NCBI RefSeq assembly: GCF_003148685.1
Contig: NZ_QGGR01000007.1
Coordinates: forward strand, 248,001-312,000
Reading direction: 5' to 3'
Length of the DNA stretch: 64,000 nt
Origin: Actinoplanes xinjiangensis
Lineage (GTDB): Bacteria > Actinomycetota > Actinomycetes > Mycobacteriales > Micromonosporaceae
Shown here: positions 53,005-61,259 of the stretch, piece by piece
Position numbering within the stretch: position 1 is the stretch's first letter
Layout of the letters: each line of letters opens with the position of its first letter
Translations under genes and position numbers: made by a program
The notes under the pieces: model-generated
Told to the model about the DNA's origin: nothing
What the model saw: the letters and a program-made list of their open reading frames with translations, nothing else
Database searches by the model: none

Positions 53005-53095
53005 ATGACTTAACTAAGCCGGTCAAGTGGGAGACCTCGAATGATCTTCAATGAAATCCCGCGCTTGACATCGCAAACTTAAGCCGCTTAATAAT
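53005..53095. promoter_or_regulatory. Divergent promoter/operator, mannanase / oligosaccharide importer
   Basis: An A/T-rich stretch. TTGACA (53065-53070) with TTAATA/TAATAA after 17-18 bp is the best promoter in the window, facing the importer. A perfect dyad TTAAGC-C-GCTTAA (53079-53091) covers its spacer and -10. A related CTTAACTAAG lies at 53009-53018 near the mannanase side. Together they suggest one repressor for both directions, of LacI type or similar. Confidence 0.65.
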
Positions 53096-53140
53096 GGCCG
53101 CATCGAAGTTGATCCCTGTCTGGGAGTGGGTGCCGCCCTG

Positions 53141-54823
53141 ATGACGAAGAACCGGACACGCCGTGCCGTCGCGGTCGCCGCCGCGCTGGCACTCGTGCTC
53201 GCCGGCTGCTCCAGCGCCGACGGCGAAGGCAAGCCGGACGCCGCGAACAGCTCGATCACCATCTTCAACGGTGCGAACGGCACCATCGTGGAGAACTGGA
53301 ATCCGTTCTCACCGACCCAGCTGCAGCCCACCAACGGAACCATGCACGAGGCTCTGTTCTGGTACAACGTGGCCACCGAGGCGCCGCCCGCGCCCATGCT
53401 CGGCACCGCCTACCAGTGGAACGCCGACGGCACCGAGCTGACCGTCACCACCCGCGAAGGCGTCACCTGGAACGACGGGAAGCCGTTCAGTGCCAAGGAC
53501 GTGGCGTTCACCTTCGACCTGATCAGACGCACCAAGGCGATCAACGCGACCGGCCTGGACATCACGTCCTCGGTGGCCAGGGACGACAAGACCGCGGTCC
53601 TCACCTTCGGGACGAAATCGTTCACCGACGAGGCGTCGATCATCGGCCACACCCCGATCGTCCCGGAGCACGTCTGGAGCACGATCGACGACCCGGCGAA
53701 GACGATCAACCCGAACCCGGTCGGCACCGGACCGTACAAACTGAAGTCCTTCTCCTCGCAGAGTTATGTCCTGGAGAAGAATCCGGGCTACTGGCAGGCG
53801 GGCAAACCGCAGATCCAGAACGTCCGCTACATCTCGCTGGCCACCGCCGACGCCGCCAGCGCGGCGCTCACCGCCGGCCAGGTCGACTGGATGAGCTCCT
53901 TCCTGCCGGGCCTGGACCAACTGCTGAAGAACCACAAGGACCTCTCGTACGTGAACACGCCGGTCCTGACCGCGTCAATCTTCACGTGTTCCAGCACCGC
54001 CTACGGATGTTCCGGCCCGCAGACCGACACCGCGGTGCGCCAGGCCATCCACCACGCGCTCAACCGCGACCAGCTCAACAAACTCGCCGGCGGCGGTTAC
54101 GCGGGGGTCGCCTCGCCCACCCTGCTGCTGCCCGAACGGGACAAGAAGTGGATCGCCGACCCCGCCCACGTGACCATCCCCGGCACACCCGACGTGGCGA
54201 AGGCCGACCAGATTCTCGACGCCGCCGGATGGGTCGAGGGCGGTGACGGTATCCGGGTCAAGGACGGGCAGCGGCTGTCGCTGACCATCCAGACCGTCAC
54301 CGGGTGGAGCGACTTCATCTCGCTCAACGACGCGATGAGCCAGCAGCTCAAGGAGGCCGGCATCGAACTCAAGCCGGCCCAGCTGTCCTGGAACGAGTGG
54401 AACAACAACCAGGTGCAGGGCCGGTACCAGCTGTCCCTCGACTCGATCGGTCTCGGCGCCAACTCCAACCCGTACCACACCTACCAGGCCAAGTACGCCA
54501 CCGTCACCACCGCCAAGGTCGGTGAGGCGGCCCAGACCAGCGGCAACTTCGCCCGGTACAGCAACACCACGGTCGACGCCGCGCTCGACATCGCGGGCGG
54601 CACCAACGACGAGGCGGTGCAGAAGCAGCAGTACACGATCATCCAGAAGGAGATCGTGCGGGACCTGCCGTACATCCCGATCTACGTCAACTCGCTGCTC
54701 ACCGAGTTCAACACCAGTCGCGCCACCGGCTGGCCCAGCAACGACAACAAATACGCGCTGCCCGCCTCCTGGAAGATCTGGGACAACGGCATCGTCCTGG
54801 CCAACCTCCAGCCCGCGAAGTAG
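53141..54823 (+). CDS. Opp/Dpp-type solute-binding lipoprotein (cluster C), likely for manno-oligosaccharides
   Basis: 560 residues from ATG 53141. Lipobox VLAGC with Cys near residue 22. The mature part is a family 5 (peptide/nickel/oligosaccharide) binding protein: TWNDGKPFSAKDVAFTFDLI, PNPVGTGPYKLKSF and FTCSSTAYGCSGPQTDTAVRQ with paired Cys. Cluster C proteins also bind cello- and manno-oligosaccharides (Thermotoga ManD/ManE, CbtA). Being divergent from a secreted mannanase makes mannan fragments the likely ligand, though a peptide ligand is not excluded. Confidence 0.85.
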   Translation: MTKNRTRRAVAVAAALALVLAGCSSADGEGKPDAANSSITIFNGANGTIVENWNPFSPTQLQPTNGTMHEALFWYNVATEAPPAPMLGTAYQWNADGTELTVTTREGVTWNDGKPFSAKDVAFTFDLIRRTKAINATGLDITSSVARDDKTAVLTFGTKSFTDEASIIGHTPIVPEHVWSTIDDPAKTINPNPVGTGPYKLKSFSSQSYVLEKNPGYWQAGKPQIQNVRYISLATADAASAALTAGQVDWMSSFLPGLDQLLKNHKDLSYVNTPVLTASIFTCSSTAYGCSGPQTDTAVRQAIHHALNRDQLNKLAGGGYAGVASPTLLLPERDKKWIADPAHVTIPGTPDVAKADQILDAAGWVEGGDGIRVKDGQRLSLTIQTVTGWSDFISLNDAMSQQLKEAGIELKPAQLSWNEWNNNQVQGRYQLSLDSIGLGANSNPYHTYQAKYATVTTAKVGEAAQTSGNFARYSNTTVDAALDIAGGTNDEAVQKQQYTIIQKEIVRDLPYIPIYVNSLLTEFNTSRATGWPSNDNKYALPASWKIWDNGIVLANLQPAK

Positions 54824-54828
54824 CCGCC

Positions 54829-55818
54829 GTGCGCCACCTGCTCCGCAAACTCGGGTTCTACGTGGTCGCCCTCTGGGCGGCGCTGACCGTCAACTTCGCG
54901 ATCCCGCGGATGATGCCCGGCGACCCCGTGGAGATCATGCTGTCCAAGATGGGCCAGAAGGGCCCGGTGACCGCGGAGACCCGCCGCGCCATCGAGGCCC
55001 TTCTGGGCGCCGACTCCAGCCGGCCGCTGTGGTCGCAGTACGCCGACTACCTGACCGGCCTGGCCCGTGGCGACCTGGGCGTGTCCCTGGTGTTCTTCCC
55101 CGCCCCGGTCACCTCGATCATCGGCCAGACCCTGCCGTGGACGATCGGGCTGATCGGCCTGGCCACCGTCATCTCGTTCGTGACCGGCGTGGGCCTGGGC
55201 ACCCTCGCCGGCTGGAAACGCGGATCGTGGACGGACAACCTCATCCCGGTCACCACGATGTTCCAGTCCGTGCCGTACTTCTGGCTCGCCCTGATCCTGC
55301 TCTTCGTCTTCGGCAGCATCTGGCCGGTGTTCCCGCTCAACGGCGGCTACGACGTCTACGGGGTGACACCCGGCTGGAACGGGCCGTTCCTCGGCTCGGT
55401 CCTCTACTACGGCACCCTGCCCGCGCTCACCATCATCATCTCGTCGATCGGCGGCTGGATGCTCGGCATGCGCAACATGATGGTCTCCACGCTCTCCGAG
55501 GACTACATGCTCACCGCCGAGGCCAAAGGGCTCAGACCCGGAAGGATCATGAGACGGTACGCCGCCCGCAACGCGATCCTCCCGTCGATCTCCGGATTCG
55601 CCATCTCACTCGGCTTCGTCGTCGCCGGGTCGATCGTCACCGAGGCCGTCTTCTCCTACCCCGGCATCGGCTCCGCGCTGCTGCAGGCCGTCGGTGGCAA
55701 CGACTACGCGCTCATGCAGGGCATCTTCCTGATCATCACGCTCTCGGTGCTCGGCGCGAACCTGCTCGTCGACCTGCTCTACTCGGTCATCGACCCGCGC
55801 ACCCGGACCACCTCATGA
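54829..55818 (+). CDS. DppB-like ABC transporter permease
   Basis: 329 residues from a GTG 6 bp after the binding-protein stop. The first helix is at 9-29 (FYVVALWAALTVNFAIPRMMPGD is a family start), then five more helices; the EAA docking loop is DYMLTAEAKGLRPGRIMRRYAARNAILP. With the DppC-like partner it makes the membrane channel of the importer. Confidence 0.9.
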   Translation: MRHLLRKLGFYVVALWAALTVNFAIPRMMPGDPVEIMLSKMGQKGPVTAETRRAIEALLGADSSRPLWSQYADYLTGLARGDLGVSLVFFPAPVTSIIGQTLPWTIGLIGLATVISFVTGVGLGTLAGWKRGSWTDNLIPVTTMFQSVPYFWLALILLFVFGSIWPVFPLNGGYDVYGVTPGWNGPFLGSVLYYGTLPALTIIISSIGGWMLGMRNMMVSTLSEDYMLTAEAKGLRPGRIMRRYAARNAILPSISGFAISLGFVVAGSIVTEAVFSYPGIGSALLQAVGGNDYALMQGIFLIITLSVLGANLLVDLLYSVIDPRTRTTS

Positions 55819-56693
55819 CCGGCAAACTCACCGCGGGGCTGGCCATCGCCGTACCGATCGTGCTGTTCGGGCTGCTCGGGCCACTACTCGTGCAGGACCC
55901 GTCCCGCGTCGACGACATCGGGCTCAGCGCACCCGGCGCCGGGCACCTGCTCGGCACCACCCAGACCGGACAGGACGTCTTCGCCCAGCTCGCGTACTCC
56001 ACCCGCGGGTCCCTGATCGTCGGCGCCGTCGTGGGCGTGCTCACCCTCCTGCTGTCCGGGTTCTTCGGCATCGTCGGCGCCTACGCCGGAGGCTGGCTGG
56101 ACGAGACGTTCTCCCTGGTCATCAACGTGATGCTGGTCATCCCGGGCCTGCCCGTGGTCATCGTGATCTCCGCGTACATGCCGGACCGGAGCCTGCTGCT
56201 CGTCTCGGTCGTCCTGGCGATCACCAGCTGGGCCGGGTCGGCGCGGGTGCTGCGCGGATCCACCCTCAGTCTGCGCAGCCGTGACTACGTGCTGGCGAGC
56301 CGCGTCGCGGGGGAGAAGCGGTGGCGGATCCTGCTGGTGGAGATCCTGCCCAACCTGGTCCCCCTGCTCGCCTCCCAGGTGGTGTTCGCGGTCATCTTCG
56401 CGATCCTCGGCGAGGCCGGGCTCTCCTACCTCGGGCTCGGCGCCAGCGGCACGTTCACCTGGGGAACCATGCTCTACTACGCCCAGAACGGGCTCGCGCT
56501 CCGCCTCGGCGCGTGGTGGTGGTTCGTACCGCCCGGTCTGCTCCTCGCGCTCTTCGGCGCGGCCCTCGCACTGATCAACTTCTCGATCGACGAGATCATC
56601 AATCCCCGGCTGCGCAGCCAGACGCGCGCCGCACGACGCGGCTGGCGCATGTCGCGGGAGCAGCTGCGCAAGGCCAAGGAGGCGACCCTGTGA
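55815..56693 (+). CDS. DppC-like ABC transporter permease
   Basis: 292 residues. GTTQTGQDVFAQLAYSTRGSL is the DppC N-terminal block (G-D-V-F site), and the EAA loop is SRDYVLASRVAGEKRWRILLVEILPNLVP. Five to six helices. The C-terminus DEIINPRLRSQ is also the family end. Overlaps both neighbours (ATGA and GTGA). Confidence 0.9.
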   Translation: MTGKLTAGLAIAVPIVLFGLLGPLLVQDPSRVDDIGLSAPGAGHLLGTTQTGQDVFAQLAYSTRGSLIVGAVVGVLTLLLSGFFGIVGAYAGGWLDETFSLVINVMLVIPGLPVVIVISAYMPDRSLLLVSVVLAITSWAGSARVLRGSTLSLRSRDYVLASRVAGEKRWRILLVEILPNLVPLLASQVVFAVIFAILGEAGLSYLGLGASGTFTWGTMLYYAQNGLALRLGAWWWFVPPGLLLALFGAALALINFSIDEIINPRLRSQTRAARRGWRMSREQLRKAKEATL

Positions 56694-57706
56694 GCCGGCC
56701 GGTGCTGACCGTCGAGAACTTCAGCGTCGACTATCTCGTGGACCCGGTCGTGCACGCGGTCCGGGACGTCTCCTTCACGCTGCGGCGGGGCGAGATCCTG
56801 GGCCTGGCCGGCGAGAGCGGGTGCGGCAAGAGCACCCTGGCGTACGGGATCGTCCGTCTCCTCAAGCCACCGGCCGCCATCGTCTCGGGGCGGGCGGTGT
56901 TCCACGCACCCTCCGCCGCCGCTCTCTCTTCGGGCGTCTCTCCCTCTTCGGTCGTTCCTCCTTCGGTCGCTCCTCCTTCGGTCTCTCCCTCTTCGGTCTC
57001 TGCTCCTTCGGTCTCTCCTCCCTCGGCCTCTCCCTCTTCGGTCGCTCCTCCTTCGGCCTCGCCTTCCTCGGGCTCCGTCTCCTCCGGCGGTGATGTCGAC
57101 TGGGGGCGGCTGGGCGCGGAAGAGTTGCGGGCCGCGCGCTGGGATCGCATCTCGATGGTGTTCCAGGGGGCGATGAACTCGCTCAACCCGGTGATCTCGA
57201 TCCGTGACCAGTTCGAGGACATCTTCCTGACGCACCGGCCACGGATGTCCCGCGGCGAACGGCGGCAGCGCTGCGGTGACCTGCTGGAACGGGTGGGCGT
57301 GGATCGTACCCGGCTGAGGTCCTATCCCCACGAACTCTCCGGCGGCATGCGGCAGCGGGTGATGATCGCGATGGCCATGGCCCTGGAACCACCGATCATG
57401 ATCATGGATGAGCCGACCACCGCCCTCGACGTCGTGGTGCAGCGCGACATCCTCCGCGAGATCAGCCGGCTCCGCGACGAGCTGGGGTTCGCCGTCATCC
57501 TCATCACCCACGACCTGCCGCTGCTCCTGGAGATCAGCGACCGGATCGCGGTGATGCGGCACGGCGAGATCGTCGAACTCGGCGACGCGGCCCAGATTTA
57601 CACCACGCCGCGACACCAGTACACCCGGCGGCTGCTGGCATCCTTTCCCAGCCTCACCGGCTCCCGCGGCGCCTTCGTCCGCGGCGCCACATTGGAAGCG
57701 TCATGA
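56690..57706 (+). CDS. DppD-like ABC ATPase with a Ser/Pro pentapeptide insert
   Basis: 338 residues from the GTG that overlaps the permease stop. Walker A GESGCGKST, Q-loop MVFQGAMNSLNP, signature LSGGMRQRVMIAMA, Walker B IMIMDEPTTALD and the C-terminal RRLLASFP of peptide-type ATPases are intact. Between Walker A and the Q-loop (about residues 78-130), where others have a short loop, it has about 45 residues of Ser, Pro, Val and Ala from a 15-bp repeat. Such an insert in the surface beta-layer may be tolerated; its effect is unknown. Works with the DppF-like partner. Confidence 0.88.
   Translation: MSRPVLTVENFSVDYLVDPVVHAVRDVSFTLRRGEILGLAGESGCGKSTLAYGIVRLLKPPAAIVSGRAVFHAPSAAALSSGVSPSSVVPPSVAPPSVSPSSVSAPSVSPPSASPSSVAPPSASPSSGSVSSGGDVDWGRLGAEELRAARWDRISMVFQGAMNSLNPVISIRDQFEDIFLTHRPRMSRGERRQRCGDLLERVGVDRTRLRSYPHELSGGMRQRVMIAMAMALEPPIMIMDEPTTALDVVVQRDILREISRLRDELGFAVILITHDLPLLLEISDRIAVMRHGEIVELGDAAQIYTTPRHQYTRRLLASFPSLTGSRGAFVRGATLEAS
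56928..57080 (+). repeat. 15-bp tandem repeat (9 copies) in the ATPase gene
   Basis: The core CTTCGG (or CCTCGG) falls at 56946, 56961, 56976, 56991, 57006, 57021, 57036, 57051 and 57066, exactly every 15 bases, with a degenerate copy at 56928. The plus strand is almost all pyrimidine with G only in the core. Each unit codes for five residues of the form S/A-P-P/S-S-V/A, so unit gain or loss keeps the frame. Confidence 0.9.
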
Positions 57707-58512
57707 CCCGCCTCGAGGTTCGTGGGCTCGTCAAGGAGTACCGGCTGCGGGACGGGTTCCGGTCCACCCGCCTGCGGGCCGTCGACGATGTCGGCTTCTC
57801 GCTCGACCACGGCCGGACCGTCGCGCTGGTCGGGCAGAGCGGCAGCGGCAAGTCGACCATCGCCCGGCTGCTGCTCCAGCTGGAACGCCCGACCGCCGGG
57901 GAGATCCTGCTCGACGGCCGGCCGGTCGCCCGCCGTGGGGCCGGGCTCACCCGCTACCGGCGGCTGGTCCAGATGGTCTTCCAGGATCCGTTCGCGTCCC
58001 TCAACCCGCACCACGACGTCGCCCACCACCTGGCCCGGCCGTTACGCCTGCACCACCCGGACCTGTCCCGCGCCGACATCGACGCCAGAATCCGCCACCT
58101 GCTGGAACGCGTACAGCTGGATCCCGGTCTGGCCGGCCGCCGCCCGCACGAGCTCTCCGGCGGCCAGCGGCAGCGTGTCGCCATCGCCCGCGCGCTGGCC
58201 CCGTCGCCGGGCATCCTGATCGCCGACGAGCCGGTCTCGATGCTCGACGTCTCGATCCGGCTCGGTGTGCTCAACCTGCTGGCCGATCTCCAGCGCGAGG
58301 AGGACCTGGGCGTCCTCTACATCACCCACGACCTGGCCACGGCCCGGCACTTCTCCGATGACATCCTGGTCATGTACCGCGGGCGGATCGTCGAGCACGG
58401 ACCCGCCGACGAGGTGATCCTCAACCCGAAGCATGAGTACACCCGGTTGCTCGCCGACGCGACACCGAACCCGGAACGGCGGTTCGGCGAGGAATCCCGG
58501 ACGCCCGGCTGA
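57703..58512 (+). CDS. DppF-like ABC ATPase
   Basis: 269 residues with an ATGA overlap. Walker A GQSGSGKST, Q-loop MVFQDPFASLNP, signature LSGGQRQRVAIARA, Walker B ILIADEPVSMLDV, His in ITHDLATA. It has no insert in the region where its partner carries one. The C-terminal HEYTRLLADATP is typical of oligopeptide-type ATPases. Last gene of the importer operon. Confidence 0.92.
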   Translation: MTRLEVRGLVKEYRLRDGFRSTRLRAVDDVGFSLDHGRTVALVGQSGSGKSTIARLLLQLERPTAGEILLDGRPVARRGAGLTRYRRLVQMVFQDPFASLNPHHDVAHHLARPLRLHHPDLSRADIDARIRHLLERVQLDPGLAGRRPHELSGGQRQRVAIARALAPSPGILIADEPVSMLDVSIRLGVLNLLADLQREEDLGVLYITHDLATARHFSDDILVMYRGRIVEHGPADEVILNPKHEYTRLLADATPNPERRFGEESRTPG

Positions 58513-58542
58513 CCCGCCCGGGCGGGGGTTGGTCGGCCGGCC

Positions 58543-58809
58543 TCAGGATGCCTGGCTGATCAGGGTGTCTGCCAGCCAGACGTCGGCCAGGTCGGCGAGC
58601 GGGATGTTCAGGGCCTGGCTGAGGCAGACGACGGTGCCGAACGCCGGTGCGGGCAGGCGGCCCGTCTCGATCTTGCGGAGTGTCTCGGGGGAGATGCCGG
58701 CTGCCAGGGCCACCTCGACCAGGCTGCGCCGCCCCCGCGCGGCCCGGAGCGCGGCACCGAGACGCCGGCCGGCGGCGATCTGTTCGGCGGTGAGCGGTTG
58801 GCGAACCAT
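58543..58809 (-). CDS. Small XRE-family HTH regulator
   Basis: 88 residues, a complete helix-turn-helix: GAALRAARGRRSLVEVALAA, then GISPETLRKIETGRLPAPAF. The rest is a short helical end (LADVWLADTLISQAS). No sensing domain. GAGGAGG lies upstream of its ATG. Divergent from map with a palindrome in the 64-bp gap, which both should share. Confidence 0.88.
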   Translation of the reverse strand: MVRQPLTAEQIAAGRRLGAALRAARGRRSLVEVALAAGISPETLRKIETGRLPAPAFGTVVCLSQALNIPLADLADVWLADTLISQAS

Positions 58810-58837
58810 GCCCGCAGAATAGCCTCCTCAGCTGCGT

Positions 58838-58851
58838 GGTATAAAAATACC
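58838..58851. promoter_or_regulatory. GGTAT-AAAA-ATACC operator between xre and map
   Basis: A perfect 5-bp inverted repeat with an A4 spacer, the only A/T tract in the gap. TATAAA within it could be the -10 for map, so a bound dimer of the XRE protein would shut map. Confidence 0.65.
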
Positions 58852-58873
58852 GCCACAGGAGAGGGAGGCTGTC

Positions 58874-59662
58874 GTGATCGAGCTCAAGTCCGCCGAGGAG
58901 ATCGGCCGGATGGCGGTGGCCGGCCAGTTCGTCGGCGAACTGCTCGCCGAGTTGAAGGATGTCGCCGCGGTCGGCGTCAACCTGATGGACATCGAGCACC
59001 ACGCCCGCCGCCGGATCAAGGAGCGCGGCGCCGAGTCGTGCTACTGGGACTACGCCCCGTCGTTCGGCCGCGGCCCGTTCCGTAACGTGCTGTGCCTGTC
59101 GGTCAACGACGCCGTCCTGCACGGCCTGCCGCACGACTACGTTCTGCGCGACGGCGACCTGGTCAGCATCGACATGGCGGTCGGCATCGACGGCTGGGTC
59201 GCCGACTCGGCGCTCTCGGTCATCGTCGGCACCCCCGACCCGGCCGACCTGAAGCTCATCGAGGCCACCGAGGTCGCCCTCGAAGCGGGCATCGCCGCAG
59301 CCCAGCCCGGCGGTCGTCTGGGCGACGTGTCCGCGGCGATCGGCGAGGTCGCCCGCTCCTACGGGTACGGCGTCAACGGCGAGTTCGGCGGCCACGGCAT
59401 CGGTCGCACCATGCACGAGGACCCGCATGTGGCCAACAGCGGCCGGCCCCGGCGCGGCATGCGGCTCGACCCCGGGCTCACGATCGCGATCGAGCCCTGG
59501 TTCTGCCGCTCCACCGACAAGATCAAGTTCGACGAGGACGGGTGGACGATCCGCTCCGCGGACGGCTCCCGTACGGCCCACTCCGAGCACACGGTCGCCA
59601 TCACCGCCACCGGCCCGCAGGTCCTGACCCGCCGCCCCGCGCACGTCCCCGCCTCCGCCTGA
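58874..59662 (+). CDS. map: Type I methionine aminopeptidase
   Basis: 262 residues from a GTG with GAGGGAGG before it. The pita-bread fold ligands are present: His in NDAVLHGLP, Asp in SIDMAVGIDGWVADSA (two), His in GHGIGRTMHEDP, Glu in TIAIEPWF and Glu in HSEHTVAIT. It removes the first Met from new proteins. Together with a private XRE regulator it is probably a second, regulated copy; the housekeeping map usually sits by adk in the ribosomal operon. The 3' end is echoed by degenerate copies downstream. Confidence 0.92.
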   Translation: MIELKSAEEIGRMAVAGQFVGELLAELKDVAAVGVNLMDIEHHARRRIKERGAESCYWDYAPSFGRGPFRNVLCLSVNDAVLHGLPHDYVLRDGDLVSIDMAVGIDGWVADSALSVIVGTPDPADLKLIEATEVALEAGIAAAQPGGRLGDVSAAIGEVARSYGYGVNGEFGGHGIGRTMHEDPHVANSGRPRRGMRLDPGLTIAIEPWFCRSTDKIKFDEDGWTIRSADGSRTAHSEHTVAITATGPQVLTRRPAHVPASA

Positions 59663-59999
59663 GCCGCCGTCCCGCCGCCGCTTCCGGTCCACGTCCCCGC
59701 CGCCGAGCATGTCCCGGCACCCGTGTGATCCGCCGCCCCGCGCTCCGTCCACGTCCGCGCCGTCCACCGCGCCCGTCCACGTCCCGCGCCGTCCAGCACG
59801 TCTCGGCTTCCGTCTGATCCGCCGTCCCGCTCGTCTTCGGCCTTCGCCAGACCGCGCTCGCCGTGCCGGGCCGGGCCGGCGGGACTACGTTGGACAGGGT
59901 GAGTGGTTTCTCCCGGACTGACCATCAACCCGCCCGGACTGACCGTTCGCCCGCGAACCGGTCGGCGCCCGACGCCGTCCCCGCTTTTCCGGGGCAGCC
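59663..59999 (+). repeat. Degenerate repeats of the map 3' end
   Basis: 337 bp without a gene. Three blocks start with TGAGCCGCCGTCC, TGATCCGCCGCCC and TGATCCGCCGTCC and contain GTCCACGTCC(C/G)CGCC at 59686, 59747 and 59774, close to the last bases of map (CGCCGCCCCGCGCACGTCCC and its stop). They look like an imperfect amplification of the gene tail. Past 59840 nothing definite was seen except a possible short leader for the next gene. Confidence 0.5.
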
Positions 60000-60800
60000 A
60001 TGACGACGTCGATCAACGCGATCCGGGTGATGACATGGAACCTCTGGTGGCGGTTCGGGCCGGACCGGCGGGCCGCCATCCAAGCCGTCCTCGACGAGTG
60101 GCGCCCTGATGTGCTGGCGTTACAGGAGGTGTGGGCCGGCGACGGCACGAGCCAGGCCGCCGAGTTGGCGGACGCGCTCGGCATGCACGCCGTGTTCGCG
60201 GCGCCGTCCTATCCGGCCGCACCGCCGGACCAGGAGTTCGAGCTGGGGATCGCGGTGCTCAGCCGGTGGCCGATTCTGTACAGCGCCACCCATGTGCTGC
60301 CGGCTCGCCACCGGAGCTGGGATCCGGTGGCACTGACGGTTCGCGCCGACCATCCGGCCGGCCCGTTGCCGGTGGTCGCGGCCTGTCTGGAGCACGCCGT
60401 CGTCTACACCGACGACCGTATCGCGCAGGGCGCGTTCGTTGCCGATCTGGCCACCGATCCCCGATTCGACGGGCCCTGTCCGGTCCTGCTGGCCGGCGAC
60501 CTGAACGCCGCCGTGGACAGCCCGGTCCTCCGGCCGGTGCGGGACGTGCTCGTCGACGCCTGGACCGCCGGACGGGGTGCGCCGGACGCGGTGACCCTGC
60601 CGTCCAGCCACCCGTCCGCGCCGTTGGAGGCTGGTCCGCAGCTGATCGACCAGCGCATCGATCATGTCTTCTTCCGTGCCGGACGCGAGAACCAGCACGT
60701 CGTGGTCGACGCGGTGCGGCTGGCCGGCGGCGATCCGGTCGGCGGCGTTCACCCCTCGGACCACCGGGCGGTGGTCGTCGACCTGCACTGGGCGGGCTGA
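60000..60800 (+). CDS. Endonuclease/exonuclease/phosphatase family protein
   Basis: 266 residues. The EEP metal-phosphoesterase blocks are in order: MTWNLWWRFG, DVLALQEVW, a middle LSRWPILYS, LLAGDLNAAVDS and SDHRAVVVDLHW. The catalytic Glu, Asp-Asn and Asp-His are kept. No signal peptide, so it acts inside the cell on nucleic acid or a phosphoester. No exact substrate can be read. The start ATG at 60000 has a GGGGCAGCC before it, a weak ribosome site. Confidence 0.87.
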   Translation: MTTSINAIRVMTWNLWWRFGPDRRAAIQAVLDEWRPDVLALQEVWAGDGTSQAAELADALGMHAVFAAPSYPAAPPDQEFELGIAVLSRWPILYSATHVLPARHRSWDPVALTVRADHPAGPLPVVAACLEHAVVYTDDRIAQGAFVADLATDPRFDGPCPVLLAGDLNAAVDSPVLRPVRDVLVDAWTAGRGAPDAVTLPSSHPSAPLEAGPQLIDQRIDHVFFRAGRENQHVVVDAVRLAGGDPVGGVHPSDHRAVVVDLHWAG

Positions 60801-60899
60801 CGCCCCGTCGCCGTCACCCGGCGCGGCGAGGCGGGCTGGCTCGGCGCGACTCGATGTCTGTCCGAACACCGATGCCGACCAGTCGCCGACGGTCCTTAC

Positions 60900-61050
60900 T
60901 TTTGACCTGATTGCGGGCCTTGTGCCGCTCGGCGTCGAAGTTCGGTGGCTGGCCACCACGCGAGCCGCCCGCTCGCTGCGCGTCATCACGTTCCGGAACC
61001 GTGTGCGGGATTCTGCGGCCCGCAGCGACATGTCCTTCCCAGGAGAAAGT
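60900..61050 (-). pseudogene. IS5-family transposase fragment
   Basis: Translating the minus strand in the frame through GGT GGC CAG (near 60950) gives GRRIPHTVPERDDAQRAGGS and then RGGQPPNFDAERHKARNQV. That matches the end part of IS5/IS427-type transposases (RRGIPHTIPE...GRPPxFDxExYKxRNxVER). The fragment breaks off right after NQV, before the expected ERCFNxLKxWR, and there is no catalytic domain. No terminal repeats or target duplications were found. A relic of an old insertion in a 459-bp gap. Confidence 0.75.
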
Positions 61051-61141
61051 CGATCATCCGCCCGTGGGTTGTGGCTGCTTCCCCGGCCCCGGAAGCAGCC
61101 ATAGCCCATAGGCGGCCTCCCAGAACCGCAGAAGATGATCG
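61051..61141. repeat. Long imperfect hairpin beside the transposase relic
   Basis: Arms 61058-61082 and 61091-61115 pair over 25 positions with one mismatch and three G-T wobbles; the inner ten (GGCTGCTTCC / GGAAGCAGCC) are perfect. Outer arms CGATCATC (61051-61058) and GATGATCG (61134-61141) add another stem with an 18-base bulge. It may be a MITE-like or terminator element of the old insertion. Nothing else was seen up to 61259. Confidence 0.7.
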
Positions 61142-61259
61142 CCCGCCTATGCGAACTTGCTCCTACCGGCCGGCCTCCGCGCGAAGGAGGGCGCTGCCGG
61201 ACCGACGTCCTCAACCGGTGCGATCGATGGTTGTCGGTGTGGGGGCGGTCGGTGGGGCG

